The position numbers were made by a program, and so were the translations under genes. A DNA stretch of 64,000 nt from the NCBI GenBank assembly GCA_022574595.1, contig JACZRS010000014.1:60713-124712 (forward strand), in the 5' to 3' direction. Numbering within the stretch: position 1 is the stretch's first letter; each line of letters begins with the position of its first letter. This DNA is from Planctomycetota bacterium (lineage in GTDB: Bacteria; Planctomycetota; Phycisphaerae; Phycisphaerales; SM1A02). Shown here in pieces: positions 53,137-62,193 of this stretch. The notes under the pieces were generated by a model. It did no database searches. It saw only the letters and a program-made list of their open reading frames with translations, and was not told the DNA's origin.

Positions 53137-53160
53137 ACCGCCCGGCAATTGCCGAGCGGT
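53137..53160 (-). terminator. Rho-independent terminator of the PEP-CTERM gene
   Basis: Read on the minus strand, ACCGCTCGGC and GCCGGGCGGT form a stem with one G-T/mismatch position and a 4-base loop, directly followed by TTTTCTTTTT. It lies 30 bases after the stop of the gene ending at 53190. Confidence 0.85.
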
Positions 53161-53189
53161 CTTGGAACAAGCTTATTATGTCGCATTGA

Positions 53190-53795
53190 TCAGGCGCGAG
53201 TTCGCTTGCGACGAGCGACGAGACCGGCCAATCCCAGAAGCGCTAATGCGCCTGGAGCAGGAACGTTTGTGACTGTAAAGCCCCAACCGCCTAGTGATCC
53301 AACATCGAGAAACGCACCGTCGGATATAGTCAGTGACCATGTGCCGAACTTATCTTCTCCTGCGAAGTCGGAGAGAGCACCAGTGACAGGGCCAAAGATT
53401 ACATTTGTAGGTACCACGCCACCGTCAAAAGTCATATCATCCCAGACGAATCCGCCATCCTGCCAGTCATAGTTGCCCGCAAAGTCAGCGTTAGCGCCGA
53501 AGTTGGACTCGGGAATGCCGGGACGATCGAGTAGCGTTACGCTTGTGCCGGTATCTTTGTGGGTCAGCCTAATTATGAGGTCACCCGCCCAGGTGTGGTT
53601 GAAGTCGATTAGCGAAACGATATCCATGGACAATATCTCTCCATGATCGCTAACAAAAATTTCGGAAAGGTTAGGGTTCTCCGGACCACCGTTGTCAATC
53701 CAACCTTCGAAACCGCTACCTTCGTAGCTTTTTTGCCCTGCCCATGCTGAACTGGTCAGCAAAACGACACCGGCAATCATCATGATCTTTTTCAT
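53190..53795 (-). CDS. PEP-CTERM protein with proprotein-convertase P-like domain
   Basis: The 201-residue protein starts MKKIMMIAGVVLLTSSAWAG as signal peptide, with GGAG before its ATG. The mature domain has the beta-rich P (Homo B) pattern: SLIDFNHTWAGDLIIRLTH, GTSVTLLDRPGIPESNFG and KFGTWSLTISD. The end VPAPGALALLGLAGLVARRK is a planctomycete-type PEP-CTERM sorting signal: Pro-rich start, hydrophobic helix and basic tail. It would be processed by an exosortase not found here. A longer frame upstream to 53921 has no support. Confidence 0.9.
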   Translation of the reverse strand: MKKIMMIAGVVLLTSSAWAGQKSYEGSGFEGWIDNGGPENPNLSEIFVSDHGEILSMDIVSLIDFNHTWAGDLIIRLTHKDTGTSVTLLDRPGIPESNFGANADFAGNYDWQDGGFVWDDMTFDGGVVPTNVIFGPVTGALSDFAGEDKFGTWSLTISDGAFLDVGSLGGWGFTVTNVPAPGALALLGLAGLVARRKRTRA

Positions 53796-53913
53796 AGCTT
53801 TTTCTCTCCTCTTTTGACTATATTCTCGAGAACCTTCCACTTTCTTCAGATCGGACCGCGGGTACCGAACTGGGTGTTCATTAGTACGATTCCAGTGAAA
53901 GATGATCAAACCT

Positions 53914-53933
53914 GACCGCAAGCCCTTGCGGTC
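53914..53933. repeat. Perfect hairpin in the gap upstream of the PEP-CTERM gene
   Basis: GACCGCAAG and CTTGCGGTC pair perfectly around CC. The plus strand continues TCATAAAAT. Its role is unknown; it is upstream of the gene at 53190-53795 and not followed by a clear T tract. Confidence 0.6.
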
Positions 53934-54405
53934 ATAAAATCTCTGCCAAACCTTTCAGCCAAGCAGATATTACACTCGATCTTGCATTTATATACAGATA
54001 AAGTTCTCTCTCTAAATTTTGCGCTTAACCCAAATTCCTAGGTTCAGCCTATTCAAACTATCACCCCTATCTCATGAATCTAAGCTCAGTACTTGCCCGT
54101 ATTTAGGATAGTATCTGATTCTTGAAAGGTAATGCCTTTGGCAATCAATGCAAGGCAAATCTCAACAAATTCCCAAGATCCGTATCAGGCGAGATTAGTA
54201 AAAGGCGAAGTCAGACATAAAAGGTGTTTTAGGAAGATATGCCTACATGAATAGCATATAAAACGCTACTTTATGGGCGTGAGTAGCCTTAATAGCTGAC
54301 AAATAAGTCGATAATGTGTATAGCCAGAGCTTGTCTAGCAGTAATTAGGGGTAATTATCCTAATTGTACTAATTGCTAATTACAGTGGGATAGCACCTGG
54401 GACTG
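53934..54405. other. AT-rich gap with no recognised gene
   Basis: This stretch of about 470 bases between the PEP-CTERM gene and the small lipoprotein gene has no ORF with a ribosome site, no clear hairpin and no tRNA-like sequence. It must hold the promoter of the PEP-CTERM gene near its left end. Confidence 0.5.
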
Positions 54406-54588
54406 CTAATGGTGACCGCCGTGACCCCCGTGGTGTCCACCATGATGGCTGCCATACCCATAGCCATAATCGTAGCCATAACCGTGTCCAACTCCAAAGC
54501 CGATGTTGCTTGAGTAGTGCCACTTGTGACAGCCAGTCAGGCCAACCAGTATTATCGCTGCTATAACCAGAATGATGAGCTTGCGCAT
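54406..54588 (-). CDS. Small Gly/His/Tyr-rich lipoprotein
   Basis: The 60-residue protein starts MRKLIILVIAAIILVGLTGC, a lipoprotein signal with lipobox LTGC. The mature peptide is only about 41 residues: HKWHYSSNIGFGVGHG, repeated GYGYDYGYGYG, and a histidine-rich end HHGGHHGGHGGHH. GAGGAAAAC precedes the ATG at 54588. The ten or so histidines suggest metal binding at the cell surface or in the periplasm. No family is recognised; similar short peptides are easily missed in annotation. Confidence 0.7.
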   Translation of the reverse strand: MRKLIILVIAAIILVGLTGCHKWHYSSNIGFGVGHGYGYDYGYGYGSHHGGHHGGHGGHH

Positions 54589-54753
54589 GGTTTTCCTCAG
54601 CACAAAAAAGACCGCACTCCTCTAGAAGGACACCTACTGTCATATTGTATTCCATTGGCCATTGTGAGGCTATTATCGGATAGGGCAGGTCAATGGCCCA
54701 TAATAGACACCGCTGCCCTTTCTTGTAGACATATTTAAGCCCACAACAAGGCC

Positions 54754-56022
54754 TTAAGGCTTCTCCGGCAAATCGAAGTGCATGACTACCGCGGATGGCA
54801 TTACTGGATACTCAACACGGCACCTGTAGACATCAAACTTCTCACCATCCCATCCCAGCCGATCGAAAGCGTACTCCGCCATATCCGGATACCGTGGCAC
54901 ATCCGGCGTCTGCAAAGCGGTAGGCCCTTTGCCCATGTATACGGTTGATTCCTTTGTACCAAGAAGACTGGCTCCCGATAGATCGAAAGTGGATGAAGCA
55001 GGCGACCTATTGTGGTCACCGAAGACGGTTGTTTTCGTCGTCAAGGAACCAAATACGTCTTCATGAATCAGAACGTCCTGGATCAGGACCTCGGCGGGAA
55101 CCCGAACCCACGCATGGCTTCGCAGGCCCGGAGGTGCATCGCCGGCGTAAGGTCCGGGCACCGATCGCACGACATCGCCGAACATGAAGGTGACCGCAGA
55201 TTCATTGCCGACACCGCAGGCGACAAGCTCCGTCTGGACGTCACCGGCTTCTGATCGGATTGTGCGAATCTCTGGAGGTGGCTGACTGCAAAATTTCTTT
55301 AATAAGGGAGCGCCCTGCGTCGTTGCACCGTCGCCAGCCAACGACTCACGACGATATGGAGGCAGAATGTTGTGCTTGTGCTCGTCATCCTTGATTAGTT
55401 GGATGTCCGATATGAGTAGTGGTATTGCTTGTCTGAATCGACGCAAGTTCACATAGCCTTGCAGTTGGGCGAGATCCAAGTTCGTAGTCGAATCCAATGA
55501 CTGATTGAGTATCGTGCACTTCAATTGCGTCCTGGCCTGCAGGCCCCAGAGGTGGCTGTTGGCTCTAAACGCCGCGCGTTTCTGCTGGGCATCAACCAGC
55601 TGCGCTCCCTCTTCAGTCATGCCGGAGATCATCGAATCGAATGCCATGCGATCCCCGGCATGAAACTTGACCAATTCGTCAAACTCCTTGATGGCAGCCA
55701 CACTGTCCTCGATGTGTTTGGCGGGAACCCCGTGCTGCGCTGCGGCTTCAAACAGACGCTTCATTCCCCCCGCTCCAGGGACACTGCTTGCCTCTACCAG
55801 AGGATCGCGGGCATGGGCGAGCTTATAGACTTGCCACGCCAGCGTGTTGCCGATGCCCAGCGCCTTTTGTAGATCAGTCGCCTTGCGTAGTTCTTCAGTA
55901 CTGGGTACGGCTCCTATGAGCACCGACAGCGATGCTCGCAGGCGGTGCATCACAGCAGTTGATTGCTGTTCAAACGTCTTAAAATGCTTATTTTTCGATT
56001 GGTGAACCATTATTTGAGACAT
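54754..56022 (-). CDS. Conserved-looking protein of unknown function
   Basis: The 422-residue protein starts at an ATG (56022) with GGGAG eight bases upstream. The N-terminal third (about 25-110) is helical and has a stretch like a helix-turn-helix or HTH-like pair, STEELRKATDLQKALGIGN and TLAWQVYKLAHARDPL. The middle and C-terminal parts are mixed and end in a beta-rich domain (about 230-420). I recognise no family. GC content is intermediate between its two flanks. It is divergent from the S8 protease gene across a 184-bp AT-rich gap. Confidence 0.6.
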   Translation of the reverse strand: MSQIMVHQSKNKHFKTFEQQSTAVMHRLRASLSVLIGAVPSTEELRKATDLQKALGIGNTLAWQVYKLAHARDPLVEASSVPGAGGMKRLFEAAAQHGVPAKHIEDSVAAIKEFDELVKFHAGDRMAFDSMISGMTEEGAQLVDAQQKRAAFRANSHLWGLQARTQLKCTILNQSLDSTTNLDLAQLQGYVNLRRFRQAIPLLISDIQLIKDDEHKHNILPPYRRESLAGDGATTQGAPLLKKFCSQPPPEIRTIRSEAGDVQTELVACGVGNESAVTFMFGDVVRSVPGPYAGDAPPGLRSHAWVRVPAEVLIQDVLIHEDVFGSLTTKTTVFGDHNRSPASSTFDLSGASLLGTKESTVYMGKGPTALQTPDVPRYPDMAEYAFDRLGWDGEKFDVYRCRVEYPVMPSAVVMHFDLPEKP

Positions 56023-56206
56023 AATACAAACTCCCAGAGGGGCCACAGCTTCAGCCCTTCACCTCAAAGCATATAGCATACTTTGAATATTTCCCACAAA
56101 AAATTCGTGCGAATTTTCAAAAATGTACTTGCAAGGCACAAAATGCTCCGCTATTGTCATAATTATTAGTTACACGCCAGGCGCTTTGGCATAAGGAGCC
56201 CAAAAT

Positions 56207-58381
56207 ATGTGCGAATACTCAGTTTCAACCAAACGCTTACTCATCGTCACCCTAGTCGCGCTTGCAGTGGTCATGAGCGGACAGCGCGCCGAGGCCCAGC
56301 CCGGACCCGCCGTCGATCAGACGACGGATGAAAACCGGTACGTCGAAGTTCGGCTGGAGGTCCCGCTAGATACGGAAATGCGAAGCGCTCTGCTGGAAGC
56401 CGGGATTCGGATCACGCGATCGCTCTCCCGGGCGACCTATCTTGGCGAGCAGTCGCGCAACGCCGCGGGGCGGGTGCCGATCGCCGTCAAAGTCAGCCCC
56501 TGGGACGCATCTCGCAAGCTGAGCGGCTTCCTGAAAGAAGGGATGCTGCCGGCGTGGGCCATCACCGCGCGGCGGGAGGACGGCACGGTCTCTCGGGTCG
56601 GCATCTACGCACTGCTTCATAATCACATCGATATCGAAACCGTCGGACGCGAGATCATGGCCGACGTGGACGGTCTGGTGGTCGACACGATGCAGGCCGT
56701 CAACGGTCTCCTCGTGTTTGTTGATCCGGGACAGCTCCCGGTCCTCGCGGAGCACTCGGCGGTCTTTCGGCTGATGCCTGCGCTGCCCGCCTTCGGTCCG
56801 ATGAACGCCGAGAACCGGGTGCTCACGCAAGCCCAGATCGTGCAGGCCCCGCCCTACGACCTTGATGGCACCGGTGTCAGCGTGCTCCTCTACGACACGG
56901 GGGTCGCTGAGTCTTCGCACCCGGACTTCGGCGGACGTCTGACAGAGCGTGATACCGGGCCCCCGAAGGCTCATGCGACCCACGTCGGCGGCACGATCGG
57001 TGGCGACGGATTCCAGAGCGGAGGCATGTACCGCGGGATGGCCCCGAACGTCACCATCGAGTCCTACCACATCTGGTTCGAGCTTCCCGATCCCCCCGAC
57101 TACGACGATATATGGAATCTGTTCTACAACAACCCGGGCGACATCGAACATGACTACGTCGAAGCGAAGACGCTGTACGGAACCAGCGTCGCCAACAACT
57201 CCATCGGGTTGAACCTCATTTTTTTCGGCGAGCAGGGGTGCCCGCTCTACGGCGAATACGGTGTCGCCAGCGCCACCATCGATGCGCTGGCGCGTGGCGA
57301 TCTCAGCGATCCGATCATCATCTGCTGGGCGGCCGGCAACCCGCGCTCGTTCGAGCCCGGCGGTCCGTGCGGCGTCGAATACATGTCGCTTTCGGTGCCC
57401 TCAAACAACAAGAACGCCATCTGCGTCGGTGCTGTCGATTCCGATACCGACACGGTCACCGACTTCACGGCGTTCGGCCCCACCAAGGACGGCCGGCTCA
57501 AGCCCGACATCTGCGCGCCGGGATGCCAGGTCGGCGGCGACGGGGGCGTGACCTCCACCAAACTGGGCGGCGGATATTGGACCGCGTGTGGGACCTCGAT
57601 GGCGACCCCGACCATGACGGGGCTCGTCGCCCTTCTGCTTCAGGACTACCGCACGCTCGGGCCGTCGGTTCCCGACTTTCGCAATGCCACCGCCAAGGCG
57701 CTGCTGGTGCACACCGCGGTGGATATCGAGGAGGTCGGACCTGACTTCCGATCCGGCTACGGCTCGGTGCGGGTGAGGGATGCGATCGACCACATGCGTG
57801 ATCGAGGTTTCGTCGAAGGCGAGCTGAACGTCGGCGAGGTCGTCTCCTTCGACGTGGAGGTCCCCGCCGATGAGCCGTTGTTCCAGGCCACGCTCGTGTG
57901 GGATGACGCGCCGGGTGCTCCCTCGATCGAACCCGAGCCCACGTTGGATCCGCGTCTCATCAACGATCTCGATCTCGAGGTGTACGATCCCCAGGGTGCC
58001 CGCCGCTACCCGTGGACGCTCGATCCGGACGCGCCGATGCTCCCCGCGGTGCAGTCGCAAGCCGATCACCTCAACAACATCGAGCAGGTGCGGGTCGCTG
58101 ACCCGATGCCGGGTACATGGCGGATCGACGTCCGCGGCTTTGACGTGCCTGAGGGGCCGCAGTCGTTCTCGTTGACGGCCACCCCGGTGCTTATCGACAC
58201 CGCCTGCCTGGCCGATGTCGATGGCAGCGGCGACGTTGGCGTTAAGGATCTGCTCTTCTTGCTGGGTGCCTGGGGGGCGTGTCCACTGAAGGGAGATTGT
58301 CCCGCCGACTTCGACAACAGCGGGGACGTTGGCGTGAAGGACCTGCTCTTCTTGCTGGGCGCCTGGGGGGCGTGTCCGTGA
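56207..58381 (+). CDS. Secreted S8 (subtilisin-like) protease with two dockerin-like repeats
   Basis: The 724-residue protein has a signal peptide (about 8-30, cut near AEAQ). A propeptide-like region (about 45-200) is followed by the S8 domain. The catalytic triad is Asp230 in LLYDTG, His256 in HATHVGG and Ser464 in CGTSMATPTMTG, with Asn378 in WAAGNP as oxyanion residue. A C-terminal beta domain (about 540-660) is of P-domain or jelly-roll type. The last 58 residues hold two dockerin-like units, DVDGSGDVGVKDLLFLLGAW and DFDNSGDVGVKDLLFLLGAW. AAGGAG lies before the ATG. It is the first gene in the GC-rich part of the window. Confidence 0.92.
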   Translation: MCEYSVSTKRLLIVTLVALAVVMSGQRAEAQPGPAVDQTTDENRYVEVRLEVPLDTEMRSALLEAGIRITRSLSRATYLGEQSRNAAGRVPIAVKVSPWDASRKLSGFLKEGMLPAWAITARREDGTVSRVGIYALLHNHIDIETVGREIMADVDGLVVDTMQAVNGLLVFVDPGQLPVLAEHSAVFRLMPALPAFGPMNAENRVLTQAQIVQAPPYDLDGTGVSVLLYDTGVAESSHPDFGGRLTERDTGPPKAHATHVGGTIGGDGFQSGGMYRGMAPNVTIESYHIWFELPDPPDYDDIWNLFYNNPGDIEHDYVEAKTLYGTSVANNSIGLNLIFFGEQGCPLYGEYGVASATIDALARGDLSDPIIICWAAGNPRSFEPGGPCGVEYMSLSVPSNNKNAICVGAVDSDTDTVTDFTAFGPTKDGRLKPDICAPGCQVGGDGGVTSTKLGGGYWTACGTSMATPTMTGLVALLLQDYRTLGPSVPDFRNATAKALLVHTAVDIEEVGPDFRSGYGSVRVRDAIDHMRDRGFVEGELNVGEVVSFDVEVPADEPLFQATLVWDDAPGAPSIEPEPTLDPRLINDLDLEVYDPQGARRYPWTLDPDAPMLPAVQSQADHLNNIEQVRVADPMPGTWRIDVRGFDVPEGPQSFSLTATPVLIDTACLADVDGSGDVGVKDLLFLLGAWGACPLKGDCPADFDNSGDVGVKDLLFLLGAWGACP

Positions 58382-58383
58382 GG

Positions 58384-58470
58384 AAGAAGGCACTAGGCAC
58401 TAGGCACTAGGCATTAGGAAGATGGCATCGAGGGGGAGAAGAAGGCATGAGGCACTGGGCACTTGGCATG
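58384..58470. repeat. GGCACTAG short tandem repeats, dispersed repeat family
   Basis: Tandem AGGCACTAGGC units followed by GAAGATGGCATCGAG and GAAGGCATGAGGCACTGGGC match the ends of the 55-bp elements at 30538-30592 and 32344-32398 (GGAAGAAGGCACTAGGCA). This repeat is shared by the low- and high-GC parts of the window. Confidence 0.75.
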
Positions 58471-58487
58471 AGGGATTGAACGCCTAG

Positions 58488-58512
58488 CCCCGGGCGGAAG
58501 GCCGGGGTTTTT
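58488..58512 (+). terminator. Terminator after the S8 protease gene
   Basis: The stem CCCCGG/CCGGGG around a short loop is directly followed by TTTTT on the plus strand. It lies about 107 bases after the protease stop and before the convergent zinc-ribbon gene. Confidence 0.75.
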
Positions 58513-58561
58513 CATAGAGCAAGCCGATTCGTCGGTGAGGCCGGTTGTGCCCCGGGGCCGA

Positions 58562-59473
58562 CTATGCGCGCGGCGGATCGAGCCCGTCCGTTGTCCAGAG
58601 CAGGGCCAATGAGTTGCGCAAGCGCGGCGGGAGAAGAGCGCGGATGAGCAGCCGGGTGAACGGTCGGCCGAAGATGAGCCCGAGGTTCAGGGGTATCAGC
58701 GCGAAGGCGATCGACAACCCGCAGTAGAGTGGTCCAAGCTGCTGCTCGGCGACCGACTGTGCGGTCGTCCAACCCCCCGCGGCCGTCGTGTCGCCGACAT
58801 AGATCGCAATGGCGAACAGGCTGGCGATGCCGACCGGGAGCACGCTGAAAAGCACGAGCCACTTGCGTCGAAGATGCGCCAGGAGCACCGCCCAAAAGCA
58901 GCCGGCGGCGAGGATGTAGACACTGAACCAGCCCCAACGGCCAAGTGCGGACCAATCGGCCCCGCCCGTCCACCCTCCGGCCTCGACAAGAAGCGCCGCG
59001 GGGTCCTGTGTGGCCCACCAATTTGGATCAAGACTGACGTACGTTTGTGGGCCCGCGGTTAGTTGCCACTGAAGTTGCGGCCCAAGCGAATCGGGATCCT
59101 GCTCCTTGAGCCAAGCGAGATGGTGCTCAGCGATCGTCAGGGCCAGCGGACGAGATGCCGTCTCGACGACGGACATTGCAGAGCCAATGATGGCGCTTCC
59201 CGTGGCAAGCAGGAACACGGCCGAGGCGGCGAACCACATCGCGGCCCCGAGCATCGCCCACCGACCGGCCCAGCGGCCCAACAGCGGGTACTCCTGTACG
59301 GACGCGACCGTCGCACATTCGGAGCAGCGGACGATGAGCATGCCATAGTGCGGCTCGCGAACAACCGCCTGGCCGGTGAGGTTGTACCCGCATTTCGTGC
59401 ACAAACGATCACCGACGAGCGCAGAGACGCGCTCTTCCCGTCCTGAAGTTGTGGTTTGCGATGAATCACTCAT
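58562..59473 (-). CDS. Zinc-ribbon multi-helix membrane protein
   Basis: The 303-residue protein begins MSDSSQTTTSGREERV and has a four-cysteine ribbon, CTKCGYNLTG with RCSEC, at about residues 25-55. Five to six hydrophobic helices follow, among them AMLGAAMWFAASAVFLLATG and LIPLNLGLIFG. The ATG at 59473 overlaps the stop of the upstream gene by four bases (ATGA), so it starts there rather than at the longer frame to 59626. The layout of ribbon plus helices recalls the VanZ-like proteins at 37-40 kb, without sequence similarity that I can see. Function unknown. Confidence 0.72.
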   Translation of the reverse strand: MSDSSQTTTSGREERVSALVGDRLCTKCGYNLTGQAVVREPHYGMLIVRCSECATVASVQEYPLLGRWAGRWAMLGAAMWFAASAVFLLATGSAIIGSAMSVVETASRPLALTIAEHHLAWLKEQDPDSLGPQLQWQLTAGPQTYVSLDPNWWATQDPAALLVEAGGWTGGADWSALGRWGWFSVYILAAGCFWAVLLAHLRRKWLVLFSVLPVGIASLFAIAIYVGDTTAAGGWTTAQSVAEQQLGPLYCGLSIAFALIPLNLGLIFGRPFTRLLIRALLPPRLRNSLALLWTTDGLDPPRA

Positions 59474-60165
59474 CCGCCGCGCATCCTCCTGCGAAGTCGT
59501 GCGCGTCTTCGACTCCACCGGCGAGTGCGCCGCCGAGCATGGATCTTCAATAACACGGCGCCGAGCGGAGAGCCGGCGAAGGTCATCATCAAGAAGACGA
59601 AGAGTACGACGACGCGCAATATCCAATCGTAAAACGCTAGTTTCAGATGGGCTTTAGCGCCGATTCCGGAAACGATTCCGAGTTCGTTGCCAATCGTTTC
59701 AGACGCAAGCCGGAGCATATCCCATGACAACAAGGCTGCGATGAGCAGTCCCCATACCGCGCGCGCGAGCCACGGGCGCCAATGCCCCAGCCCGGTGGTC
59801 ATCCATACTCCGGTCAATACCGGCAGCGTGACGCCGATGACCAGTGCGGCAAGCGACTGACCGTACAGAAGGTCAAACAGATCGCCGGAGATTACCACTG
59901 GGAGTAAGTCCGGCACCACGTCAACAACCCCGGCCGTCGCCGGTGCCAGCAAAAGTACAATGAGTACCTGCACCATCAATGCGCACAGCGCTTCGGCGAG
60001 AGATTGGAATGCCCGCCAGCGTTGCAGGATTGGATCGAGCCGGCGGACACACGCTTCGCCGCAACCCGGACAAGTCACGATCGGCAAACGGTAGTGCGGA
60101 TCGCGAATCACACGGATGCGAGCAAGGTCCGCACCGCAACCGAGACATACGTGTGCGATAGCCAT
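59470..60165 (-). CDS. Zinc-ribbon membrane protein
   Basis: The 231-residue protein has a short ribbon, CLGCGADLARIRVIRD with CPGCGEACV, and then about five membrane helices (for instance ALMVQVLIVLLLAPATAG and ILRVVVLFVFLMMTFAG), ending in an Arg-rich tail. It is translationally coupled to the following zinc-ribbon membrane protein, and both share the ribbon followed by VRDPHYRLP-like residues (REPHYGMLI in the other), so they are distant paralogues. Function unknown. Confidence 0.72.
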   Translation of the reverse strand: MAIAHVCLGCGADLARIRVIRDPHYRLPIVTCPGCGEACVRRLDPILQRWRAFQSLAEALCALMVQVLIVLLLAPATAGVVDVVPDLLPVVISGDLFDLLYGQSLAALVIGVTLPVLTGVWMTTGLGHWRPWLARAVWGLLIAALLSWDMLRLASETIGNELGIVSGIGAKAHLKLAFYDWILRVVVLFVFLMMTFAGSPLGAVLLKIHARRRTRRWSRRRARLRRRMRGG

Positions 60166-60397
60166 GGCCGGTCATACCATACCGCGCGGCGCCATGCGGC
60201 GAACGACTGTCTGCGTCTTGCGCCCGCGGTTGACGCCGGTGCACAACAACGATTGCACAACGTGTCACGCCACTTGGTCACTGAAGTGACCAGGCCTCGT
60301 CGATTGCACGCCTCGGCGAAAGTTGAAGGCTCGGCGATGATGGTTAGACTGTGCGACCCGATCGCGACGTGATCGGACCTGCTGGGAGCGACCCGTT

Positions 60398-60820
60398 ATG
60401 GCTACGACATTCCGATGCAGTATCGTCACCCCCACCGAGGCGGTGTTTGACGACGAGGTGACGTATGCGTCGTTCCCGGCTTGGGACGGGCAGCATGGCG
60501 TGATGACGGGTCAATCGCCGCTGCTGTCGCGGTTGGGCTTCGGCTCGTTGCGGCTGGATTTTCCCGAGGGCGGCAGCCGGTGGTATCTCGTGGAAGGGGG
60601 GTTCGCTCAGGTGCAAAATGGTGAGCTGACGCTGCTGACGGATCGGGCCACGCCGGCGGAACGGCTGTCGCTGCAGGAAGCGGAGGCGGAGCTGGCCGAG
60701 GCGACGGCCCGGGTCACCGCGGCCGGCGAGGACCGCGCCCAAGTGGTTCGCGATCAGCAGCGGGCCTTGGCTAAGAAGGCCATGGCCGCGGCGGTTGAGG
60801 CGCGCGGACGAGCGATCTGA
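60398..60820 (+). CDS. atpC: ATP synthase F1 epsilon subunit
   Basis: The 140-residue protein has the N-terminal beta-sandwich of AtpC with FRCSIVTPTEAVFDDEV, SFPAWDGQHGVMTGQSPLL and WYLVEGGFAQVQNGELTLL. A short C-terminal helical pair runs ERLSLQEAEAELAEATA onward. It inhibits and couples the rotary ATPase. No other atp genes lie upstream: the 232-bp gap before it and the divergent membrane genes show that it is separated from atpD at this locus. Confidence 0.9.
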   Translation: MATTFRCSIVTPTEAVFDDEVTYASFPAWDGQHGVMTGQSPLLSRLGFGSLRLDFPEGGSRWYLVEGGFAQVQNGELTLLTDRATPAERLSLQEAEAELAEATARVTAAGEDRAQVVRDQQRALAKKAMAAAVEARGRAI

Positions 60821-60867
60821 TCCACAGCGGCTCCCGACCGGCCCTAGGCTGATACGCTAGTACTACG

Positions 60868-61572
60868 ATGAGCGAACCGCAGACCAAGCGCGGCGACGGA
60901 ATCGCGGAGGCAGCGACGTTGGAGTTGGAACCGGCTGAGGCGCACACGCGGTTGTCGGCGCAGATCGAAGCGCTGTTGCTCAGCTCGGATCGACCGTTGT
61001 CAGAGGCGAGACTGGCTGAGCTGCTGGACCAAGCCGGTCCCGGCCCGGAAAAGACGATTCGCGAAGCGGTCGAGCAGCTCAACGATGAATACGAGCGGAC
61101 TGGGCGGTCGTTTCGGGCTCAACGGCTGGCGGGGGGTTGGCAGTTGTTGACGCTGCCCATATTCGGGGAGCTGCTGGCAAAGCTACACCATGATCGGGCC
61201 CAAGCTCGACTGAGCCCGGCCGCACTGGAGACCCTGGCCATCATCGCCTACCGCCAGCCGATCCTCCGCGCCCAGATCGAGGCGATTCGCGGGGTGGGGT
61301 GCGGCGAGGTGCTGCGGGGATTGCTGGAGCGCCGGCTGGTCAAGATCGTGGGACGAGCGGAGGAGCTTGGCCGACCCATGCTCTACGGCACCACGACGCA
61401 CTTTCTAAAGGTTTTCGGCATCGGGGCCCTGGATGATCTTCCCCACGTCGAGGGGCTGCGGGAGCAACCACCAGCCGTCGCTCCTGTTCAGGCCATTGAA
61501 TCCGCGGACGGTCCGGCTGCGGATCGTTCTGAGGCGGGCGCGGATCAAGGCAACGGCGAAACAGACTCGTAA
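60868..61572 (+). CDS. scpB: Segregation and condensation protein B
   Basis: The 234-residue protein has two winged-helix domains typical of ScpB: IEALLLSSDRPLSEARLAELL in the first, and LETLAIIAYRQPILRAQIEAIRGVGCGEVLRGLLERRLV, split here as ETLAIIAYRQPILRAQIEA and GCGEVLRGLLERRLV, in the second. PMLYGTTTHFLKVFGI follows. A 60-residue acidic/Pro-rich tail is extra. ScpB forms the SMC complex with ScpA; scpA is not adjacent here. It follows atpC by 47 bases. Confidence 0.94.
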   Translation: MSEPQTKRGDGIAEAATLELEPAEAHTRLSAQIEALLLSSDRPLSEARLAELLDQAGPGPEKTIREAVEQLNDEYERTGRSFRAQRLAGGWQLLTLPIFGELLAKLHHDRAQARLSPAALETLAIIAYRQPILRAQIEAIRGVGCGEVLRGLLERRLVKIVGRAEELGRPMLYGTTTHFLKVFGIGALDDLPHVEGLREQPPAVAPVQAIESADGPAADRSEAGADQGNGETDS

Positions 61573-61644
61573 CGCGTATCGCAAGAGGAACGGGCCCTGC
61601 CGTTAGTGGTCCGCCTGGGGCGGATGTGAACGCAAGGGTAATCA

Positions 61645-62193
61645 ATGATGCGAATGACGCAGCTTCTTTCGTACGGCCTACTCGTCTCGACGCTGGCGGG
61701 TCTGAGCGGATGCAGCTCGTATGTACTTCACGGCAAGGTGATCGCCGGGCCGATCAGCCACATGGCCTTCGTGGGCGCGGATGACAATCGGTTGGGCGAG
61801 TCGGGGATGAGCGGGGTGCGGGTGACACTGCGCCGCGATCCCGGCCGGTTATCAACTCAACTCGTGGCAAGCGCGATGACCGACCTCGACGGGAACTTTT
61901 CGCTCGTCGTGTATGAATTGGGCGCGGGCTGGATGGAAGAGGAGTGGCTATTGGTCGCGAGAAAGCCGGGGTTCCAAAACGCCACCTGGCAGCAGCGGCT
62001 CACGATGGAGCACCCCAAAATGCAGTTGTTGGTGACGATGACGCCCGGCTACTCGGAGCCGGATCGCCACGAAGACCTCATGGATCAATATGAGCAGTTC
62101 CGTCGGCCGACGCGTTGGATGCCACGGCTATCGACGCTTGCACGACAAGGTTCGCCGGCTGACGTACCGCAAACGCGGCGGAGCCGGGAATGA
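61645..62193 (+). CDS. Lipoprotein with carboxypeptidase-regulatory-like domain
   Basis: The 182-residue protein has a lipoprotein signal with lipobox LSGC (STLAGLSGCSS). A beta-sandwich resembling the carboxypeptidase regulatory domain follows, with SGVRVTLRRDP, AMTDLDGNFSLVVYE and LLVARKPGFQNATW. The end is Arg-rich. It overlaps the DUF58 gene by four bases, suggesting that it belongs to the same operon. Function unknown. Confidence 0.65.
   Translation: MMRMTQLLSYGLLVSTLAGLSGCSSYVLHGKVIAGPISHMAFVGADDNRLGESGMSGVRVTLRRDPGRLSTQLVASAMTDLDGNFSLVVYELGAGWMEEEWLLVARKPGFQNATWQQRLTMEHPKMQLLVTMTPGYSEPDRHEDLMDQYEQFRRPTRWMPRLSTLARQGSPADVPQTRRSRE

Noticed and set aside
57238..58393. Long alternative frames inside the S8 protease gene on both strands
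   Set aside because: High GC content produces long stop-free shadow frames; only the + frame from 56207 has catalytic motifs and a signal peptide.
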